Origin: Siphonodentalium dalli
Taxonomy: Eukaryota; Mollusca; Scaphopoda; Gadilida; Siphonodentaliidae
Assembly (NCBI GenBank): GCA_032622095.1
Contig: CP136069.1
Coordinates: 188,467,122-188,531,121, forward strand
Length of the DNA: 64,000 bases
Direction of reading: 5' to 3'
Part shown: positions 58,146 to 64,000 of the stretch, piece after piece
Position numbering within the stretch: the first letter of the stretch is position 1
Layout: each line of letters begins with the position of its first letter
Translations under genes and position numbers: made by a program
The notes under the pieces: generated by a model
Seen by the model: only the letters and a program-made list of their open reading frames with translations
Database searches by the model: none
What the model was told of the DNA's origin: nothing

Positions 58146-59165
58146 GTGCCAGTATAAGAAGTATTAAATAGTTTGCTATATGTCGGGAGAATATAGCTCT
58201 ATAATATCCACTAAATAGAATCATATGCTGTGACTTAATATTTCAAGATATAACGGTTTCAAAGTGAAACGTTCTGACAGCCACGCGAGCCTTGTGTATA
58301 AGAAGTATTAAATAGTTTGCCGATGACTGTGAATATCCGAACCGCACCCACACCCAGGTCTGGTAAATTGAAAATAAATCAAAGTTCCCGTGCATATATT
58401 TTCGATTGGAAAACGGCTATATGTCGGGAGAATATAGCTCTATAATATCCACTAAATAGAATCATATGCTGTGACTTAATATTTCAAGATATAACGGTTT
58501 CAAAGTGAAACGTTCTGACAGCCACGCGAGCCTTGTGTATAAGTATTAAATAGTTTGCCGATGACTGTGAATATCCGAACCGCACCCACACCCAGGTCTG
58601 GTAAATTGAAAATAAATCAAAGTTCCCGTGGATATATTTTCGATTCGAAAACGGCTATATGTCGGGAGAATATAGCTCTATAATATCCAATAAATAGAAT
58701 CATATGCTGTGACTTAATATTTCAAGATATACCGGTTTCAAAGTGAAACGTTCTGACAGCCACGCGAGCCTTGTGTATAAGTATTAAATAGTTTGCCGAT
58801 GACTGTGAATATCCGAACCGCACCCACACCCAGGTCTGGTAAATTGAAAATAAATCAAAGTTCCCGTGGATATATTTTCGATTCGAAAACGGCTATATGT
58901 CGGGAGAATATAGCTCTATAATATCCAATAAATAGAATCATATGCTGTGACTTAATATTTCAAGATATAACGGTTTCAAAGTGAAACGTTCTGACAGCCA
59001 CGCGAGCCTTGTGTATAAGTATTAAATAGTTTGCCGATGACTGTGAATATCCGAACCGCACCCACACCCAGGTCTGGCAAATTGAAAATAAATCAAAGTT
59101 CCCGTGGATATATTTTCGATTGGAAAACGGTTATATGTCGGGAGAATATAGCTCTATAATATCCA
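58146..59165 (+). repeat. 238-bp tandem repeat (~4.3 copies)
   Basis: CTATATGTCGGGAG recurs at 58176, 58417, 58655 and 58893, and as TTATATGTCGGGAG at 59131 (spacing 241, 238, 238, 238). Units contain CGGTTTCAAAGTGAAACG, CAGCCACGCGAGCCTTGTG and CCGCACCCACACCCAGGTCT. Copies are about 97-99% alike except the diverged last one. Confidence 0.93.
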
Positions 59166-59699
59166 ATAAAGATATTCATATAGGTTGACTAAATATTTCA
59201 CGATATAGCGGTTTCGGAGTGAAGCATTCTGGGCAGCCGCGCGAGCCTTTGGCATAATAAGTCTGTCCGCACCCACACCCAGCATTTCGTTCTTGCTCCA
59301 TTAAAAAAGAAGTCCGTGTGACAGGCTAATTACCTTACGCCATGTTAAAAATAGCTTTACCAGGCCCAGTCCGTCGGCGGTAGATCAAAGGTTATGTTGC
59401 TGCTGTCTGGCATGTGGGTAAGTTACGTAATCATGTGACACATCGAAAAATAAGCTGATACTATATATCGCATTTTTTTTATTTCATTAAACTTCAGCTT
59501 TTGACAAAAACGAAATGTACCAAGTGTATAATTGGAATCCGCGGTTGTGGTTTGAGACTTCAATGGCTCGAATCCGTTGATAAATACGGAAATTACCCAT
59601 GTGCATGTATAAATAAAAATACAATCTACACCCGAAATTAGAAAGAACTGAATTCATACAATTAGCGATAAAAACATGTTCATGCACGATCGTTTTCGC
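59166..59699. other. Intergenic, no gene
   Basis: The diverged end of the 238-bp repeat fades by about 59290 (CCGCACCCACACCCAGC). Nothing further recognised. Confidence 0.4.
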
Positions 59700-60055
59700 A
59701 TTGTTTATAGGAAATACATGGTTTTGGGTTCCGTTTGCATTGAACGAACTAAAGCGTTAAATTGTCGTTGTGTATAAGAAGTATTAAATAGTTTGCCGAT
59801 GACTGTGAATATCCGAACCGCACCCACACCCAGGTCTGGTAAATTGAAAATAAATCAAAGTTCCCGTGCATATATTTTCGATTGGAAAACGGCTATATGT
59901 CGGGAGAATATAGCTCTATAATATCCAATAAATAGAATCATATGCTGTGACTTAATATTTCAAGATATAACGGTTTCAAAGTGAAATTGTTTATAGGAAA
60001 TACATGGTTTTGGGTTCCGTTTGCATTGAACGAACTAAAGCGTTAAATTGTCGTT
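59700..60055 (+). repeat. Relocated 238-bp-repeat fragment in a 70-bp duplication
   Basis: 216 bp (59770-59985) of the tandem unit are flanked by two identical 70-bp copies of ATTGTTTATAGGAAATACAT...TTGTCGTT (59700-59769 and 59986-60055). The fragment is a circularly permuted unit lacking about 25 bp. Confidence 0.88.
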
Positions 60056-60904
60056 TTGGAAACTAATTCAATTATATTTTGCTGATTTTCTAAAAAATAT
60101 AATTCGTTTGATAACTTTGTTTTGCTGCGTCATAATTGTTTTTATCGTTTTATTGGCTAATTGCAATTCTGTTTTTCCTTTAAAAATAACAATACAATTT
60201 AACATTTTATACATCGAATAATAAACGGTGATTAATTTGCCAGGGTGCCCTGCCCATGCTCCCACAGGCTGAGATATGAAAGGAATATGCAGAGCTAATT
60301 AATCACTGGTTGTATGCAGGAGGCAGCGTATGGTATAAAGCCAGTGCGGTTCACACCCAGGCGCCGTGCATTAGAGCTGGGAGTATATTTTAGTCACAGA
60401 TAACTCGACATGTACAGAGTAACATTGGTCTGTATCAGGTGCCTTTTGATGGGAATTCAAAAAAGGAGATCCAACAACCATTGTGAATGTTTTATGCCTG
60501 TATTCGCAAATGTGCATGTAAATTACAACGTTTCCCCTCAAGACATATGCTCTTGTGTTCATGCAGAACCTCACATATATAGTGTCATATATCTGTACCA
60601 AATCAAATTATTGATTATTTCAAAGTGAGAAACTATATGTAATTTCATTCAGAATGTACGTTTGACGTTTTTCCAACCAAACTGATGGATTGCAAGTTTT
60701 GGGATTTGAAGAGATTGAACACATTTGAATTATATATAGGAAACCGAAGATTACATAACTATGCAGTCCTTATATATAGATTATATATATACGCTAGAGA
60801 AATATCTGGTGGAGCATAGAAATGTCGTCTGCTTCAATGGGGTGCAGTTAAAATGTCAATGCGGACAACCCCTCCTCCTCTAACCACGTCCCTGTAAAAC
60901 TTAC
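60056..60904. other. Intergenic or intron, no gene
   Basis: Contains the inverted relative of 56934-56965 at 60419-60450. Short open frames on both strands near 60371-60628 overlap each other and show no motif. Confidence 0.4.
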
Positions 60905-61166
60905 TTTTGACGCAGACCATCTTTTTACCGAATGTTTTCTCGGTGAAGGCTGTTCGACATGCGCATACTGAGTTTGTGTTGCATTCAGCTCTGCGTCCGC
61001 AATCCTCGTTCGTGACGCATGACTCTCCAAGCGATATCCTTCTACGGCGGCCCCATCTTGGTGAAGCGTTCCCTCTGCCGGGAAATTGTCCTGCCCGGTG
61101 TCTGGGGCCATTTCCTCCTTGCAACCCAAGCACTGCCGTAATATCCAAAACCGATAACGACAGGAC
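60905..61166 (-). CDS. EB-module exon, upstream-most of the series
   Basis: The donor AAAA|GTAAGT at 60904/60905 is strong and leaves phase 1, as in the other EB exons. The module carries six cysteines (SCVTNEDCG, AECNTNSVCAC, MVCVK). The frame is open upstream to an acceptor TTGTATAG| at 61167. If that is used, the exon is 262 bp, phase 0-1, and begins with a hydrophobic stretch, VLSLSVLDITAVLGL, that could be the end of a signal peptide. A GRRRR motif follows, a possible proprotein-convertase site. An alternative acceptor CTTGGAG| at 61025 would give a 120-bp phase 1-1 module. In gene order it precedes 55370-55501. It is diverged from the other modules and not part of their recent duplication. 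Confidence 0.55.
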
Positions 61167-61524
61167 CTATACAATTTGGAGAAAATGAATTTGATTGATT
61201 GTGTAATACATATAATTGTGAATTTCTTTGTCTTGAAACGGATTAAAACCACACAGTCGTTATTTCGTGAGAAAATATGGATTCAGATTACGGATTAGAC
61301 CCCGTACGACGTGGTTCGGTAAACGAACAGACCAGAATCAGTAAACGAACAGACCTTAATCGTACTCAATCGTTATTTCGTTGTAATCTGGATGCAGATT
61401 ATGATTCCGATTACGGACTCAAACGTTCATAATGTAAACAAACAGAGATTTCGCCACCTCGGAGTTTAAAAAGACAATCAAACATAAGAATTCCCAACGA
61501 GATAAAAATAAAATTTCCCATCAC
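61167..61524. other. Intron or 5' flank, short repeats
   Basis: GTAAACGAACAGACC occurs twice (61319-61354) and CGTTATTTCGT twice. No first exon recognised. Confidence 0.4.
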
Positions 61525-61644
61525 TTATCTCGTTTAAACGAGATAAGTTATCTCGTTTAAACGAGATAAAAATAAAATTTCCCATCTGCTATCTCGTTTA
61601 AACGAGATAGTTAACGAGATAGTTATCTCGTTTAAACGAGATAA
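61525..61644. repeat. Four-palindrome cluster TTATCTCGTTTAAACGAGATAA-type
   Basis: Palindromes at 61525-61546, 61548-61569, 61590-61609 (20-bp core) and 61623-61644, each centred on GTTTAAAC. Spacers contain AAAATAAAATTTCCCAT; a half copy precedes at about 61496. Arms are perfect in all four. Confidence 0.93.
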
Positions 61645-62560
61645 AAATAAACTTTCCCATGTCCTCATCCAGCCACCGTACGAATCCGTCCGTTGTGTAC
61701 AATTTATTGCAGAATATAAACGATCTATATCAAAACAATTTAAATGCGGAGACAAATTTGTGTTATCGAGGGTAACGGGGAGAATATTAGCCAAATAATA
61801 ATGTTATTGATAGTAAGCTGGGGGAGCACTTCGGTTGATGGCGAAATTGAAGCAAATCATTGTCAATTTCGTTGTCACTTTCATGTCGCATGTCGATTTC
61901 AAATTCGGCGGATACGTCACAATTGACCGAATTCACGTGAACCTGCATGGATATGTCTTCTGCTTTGTTCGTTATTATATGTCCCTTCTTATTCAAGAAA
62001 TAGTCGGATTATATGATATCGATGGATTATCAGATACACGTATTTATCATATAACTCAATCATTATTTACGTTGGAAAGTATGTCATAAATCAATTTCAT
62101 ATCAAGTACTAGTTCATATCACCTTCCGATAAGTTGAGTGGTTTGTTGACAAAAAATGTGTTCTGATTGGCTGAATGGCAGCCGGGGCGAGCCGCATCTC
62201 TAACTAAATGCAGGTCAAATTCGTGCGCGTCAATCAACGCGATGCCGAAATTCTCGCAATTATAATCTTGAAATATATAGTTTTGGACATTGTTATACGA
62301 TAAATAGAATATGTAATTCGTATTTATCTAATAAACATACGATGTAATGTCACAAACTGAGAACAGAATAGCGCATTATATCTTCGCGTGCATATTATTT
62401 CTGCTAGTTCACCAGGTGTAATTGGGCTTCCGGTGCAATGACGTAACGTCACATTAACCTTTTGCTGCCGATGTCATATAGCTATTTAGTGATTTGTGTG
62501 CGTTTTGGACATCATAATCAATTTATAGGTGTCATATGACAAATAGAATATGTAATTCGT
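61645..62560. other. Intergenic, no gene
   Basis: An 84-codon frame (61835-62089) overlaps antisense frames and has no motif. TGTAATTCGT(A/G)TTT occurs twice (about 62310 and 62550), hinting at a dispersed repeat. Confidence 0.4.
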
Positions 62561-62639
62561 GTTTCTCTCATATGATATTTATGAAACTCGTCACGAATTT
62601 TCAGTTAGACTCGTTTCATAAATATCATATGAGAGAAAC
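62561..62639. repeat. Inverted repeat, 27-bp arms
   Basis: GTTTCTCTCATATGATATTT + ATGAAAC pairs perfectly with 62613-62639 across a 25-bp loop. No element ends recognised. Confidence 0.9.
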
Positions 62640-63018
62640 ACTCATTTCATATCCTCTATATACTATCTAGTCTTATAGAAGTTCATATTTAAAATGCTGC
62701 ACATTAGTTGGAAAATAAATTGTTATCCTCAACTGTTTATTATATATATCAGAGAAATGGAGGCATGCACAGACTCAGTATATGAGTGTCCATTGCTTCA
62801 AAAGTGCTTGCCTATGTGGGCGTGAACACATTCTCATTTCTTAAGGAAATGGACATGTATCGATCGGAAAGGCACAATGGCACATTGAGCTGTCCATCAA
62901 CCCATGCAGAACAAGCTTAGAAATCGGTCCTGAATTTCGCAAGTAGGTCAAATAATTCCATACTTTTTCTGAACAAAATAAAATACAGGAAATCTGTATA
63001 TCATTCAATAATCATATA
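62640..63018. other. Intergenic, no gene
   Basis: Nothing recognised. Confidence 0.4.
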
Positions 63019-63476
63019 TGTGACCCGCCATATCAAATCCAGTCGGAAGTCAGGATTTTTTTACCCTGTGCCAATGCATTCTCTTATATATGCGAGTCGA
63101 CCATAGGTCGCCTCGCATATATAAGAGAATGCATTGGCCTAACAATTTTTTATCATTTTTTTTAAATAAATGTTTCTGACAATTTTTAGGACATAAAATA
63201 AAAAACATCCATTACCCCGCAGGGAGCCCCACACATATATAGAAGCATATAGAAGAGTGTCGTCTGCTCAAGTTTGTCTGGGGCTCTGTATGGGTGAAAT
63301 TATAAAATTGTTAAAGAATACAAGAAAAAATTATTAAAATTGTAAAAAATTGTTAGGCCAATGCATTCTCTTATATATGCGAGGCGGCATATGGTCGACT
63401 CGCATATATAAGAGAATACATTGGCACAGGGTAAAAAAATCCCGACTTCCGACTGGATTTGATATGGCGGGTCACA
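63019..63476 (-). mobile_element. MITE with paired subterminal palindromes, copy 2
   Basis: Same family as 14556-15017, interior in opposite orientation. TGTGACCCGCCATATCAAAT at both ends; TA on each side (63017-63018, 63477-63478). Both subterminal palindromes (about 63078-63142 and 63357-63425) are kept. Confidence 0.87.
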
Positions 63477-64000
63477 TATATCATAATTAAAAGAGTTGAC
63501 ATTGGCATTATACCCATCCGATTAAGTAATTACGTGTGTGTAATCCTGAGTATAATGTGTAATTATAGTGATTTACCAGCAAGAACTTTATTAATTTCAC
63601 GGTTTAGTCTGAATTTCATAATTCCATTATGTGGTCCAAGACTTGAAAAATTCCGTATTCTACATGCACGCATGGCGAATGATTGACACTTTAATGGCAA
63701 TTACTCACGATCGTTACAAGTTCCATGTACACATGTGAATAACCTGCCAATTATTCCCAAACACAGGGAAAACGACTGGCGTGATACAAATTTCACTTTA
63801 ACGTGTTTTAAATGATAAAAGTTCCATAAAAAATGTTGTAATATTCTAAAATTCTTGGGAAAAATCAATATTATTATGAATTCCTTAAAGACAGAGATCC
63901 GCGTGCTGACTAGTTTTACTGACTATAAATTATTATTTTAAACCTTTAAATCAAAACGGAAAGTTCAAGCAGAGAAGAGATACGGTATCTATAGCTTTTC
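63477..64000. other. Intergenic, no gene
   Basis: Nothing recognised beyond a 75-codon frame without motif (63459-63686). Confidence 0.4.

Noticed and set aside
1-64000. tRNA or rRNA genes
   Set aside because: No cloverleaf with A/B box signals or rRNA-like stretch was recognised by eye. A tRNA-specific search was not possible, so absence is not proven.

Overview
This is metazoan nuclear DNA with no host gene recognisable end to end. AT-rich sequence, long simple repeats, GT-AG exons encoding six-cysteine EB/EGF-like modules, and a dense mixture of Penelope, Ty3/gypsy, Crypton, LINE and TIR elements all point to an invertebrate. A lophotrochozoan, probably a mollusc such as a bivalve, is my best guess; that is inference from general character, not a species match. 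No rRNA, tRNA or bacterial-type operon was recognised.

Layout. 1-6.1 kb: no gene; a dispersed repeat carrying AGGTCA-type half-sites lies at 1.7-2.2 kb and, inverted, at 5.8 kb. 6.15-10.1 kb and 36.6-39.8 kb are two copies of one inverted segmental duplication. Each carries an EB-module exon. The left copy also took a Penelope-like retroelement (6.5-8.1 kb) and a TTAA-flanked MITE, and the right copy shows both empty sites. 10.1-21.1 kb holds retroposon tails, a decayed LINE, a 1.35-kb TTAA element, a MITE, a Crypton tyrosine-recombinase gene with a 166-bp palindrome downstream, and a tandem repeat field.

21,123-35,451 is, in my reading, one composite DNA transposon of 14.3 kb. It has about 32-bp imperfect terminal inverted repeats beginning GGGTGCATTTACA and TTAA target duplications, and its two flanks rejoin into a continuous host repeat. 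Inside are a two-exon gene of an uncharacterised metazoan repeat-associated family with a CRE/ETS/YY1-like promoter, inverted modules each carrying an RFX X-box-like palindrome, a 4-kb internal palindrome with two nested TA-target MITEs, and a young gypsy element (24.17-29.79 kb) with identical 175-bp LTRs and an intact 1,624-codon ORF.

39.5-61.2 kb: a minus-strand series of EB-module exons (about 61.0, 55.4, 53.4, 40.0 and 39.6 kb), all ending in phase 1, probably one modular secreted or extracellular protein gene. The intron between the 53.4 and 40.0 kb exons contains an 11.9-kb satellite of about 385 copies of a 31-bp monomer with higher-order structure (exact 614-bp and about 1.6-1.8-kb periods). 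A retroposon with an 11-bp target duplication separates two of the exon duplicons. 56.3-64 kb: MITEs, palindromes, a 238-bp tandem repeat and intergenic DNA.

The window is therefore mainly a nested record of mobile elements around one modular gene. Coordinates of repeats and splice sites were read by eye; none was confirmed by alignment software or transcripts.
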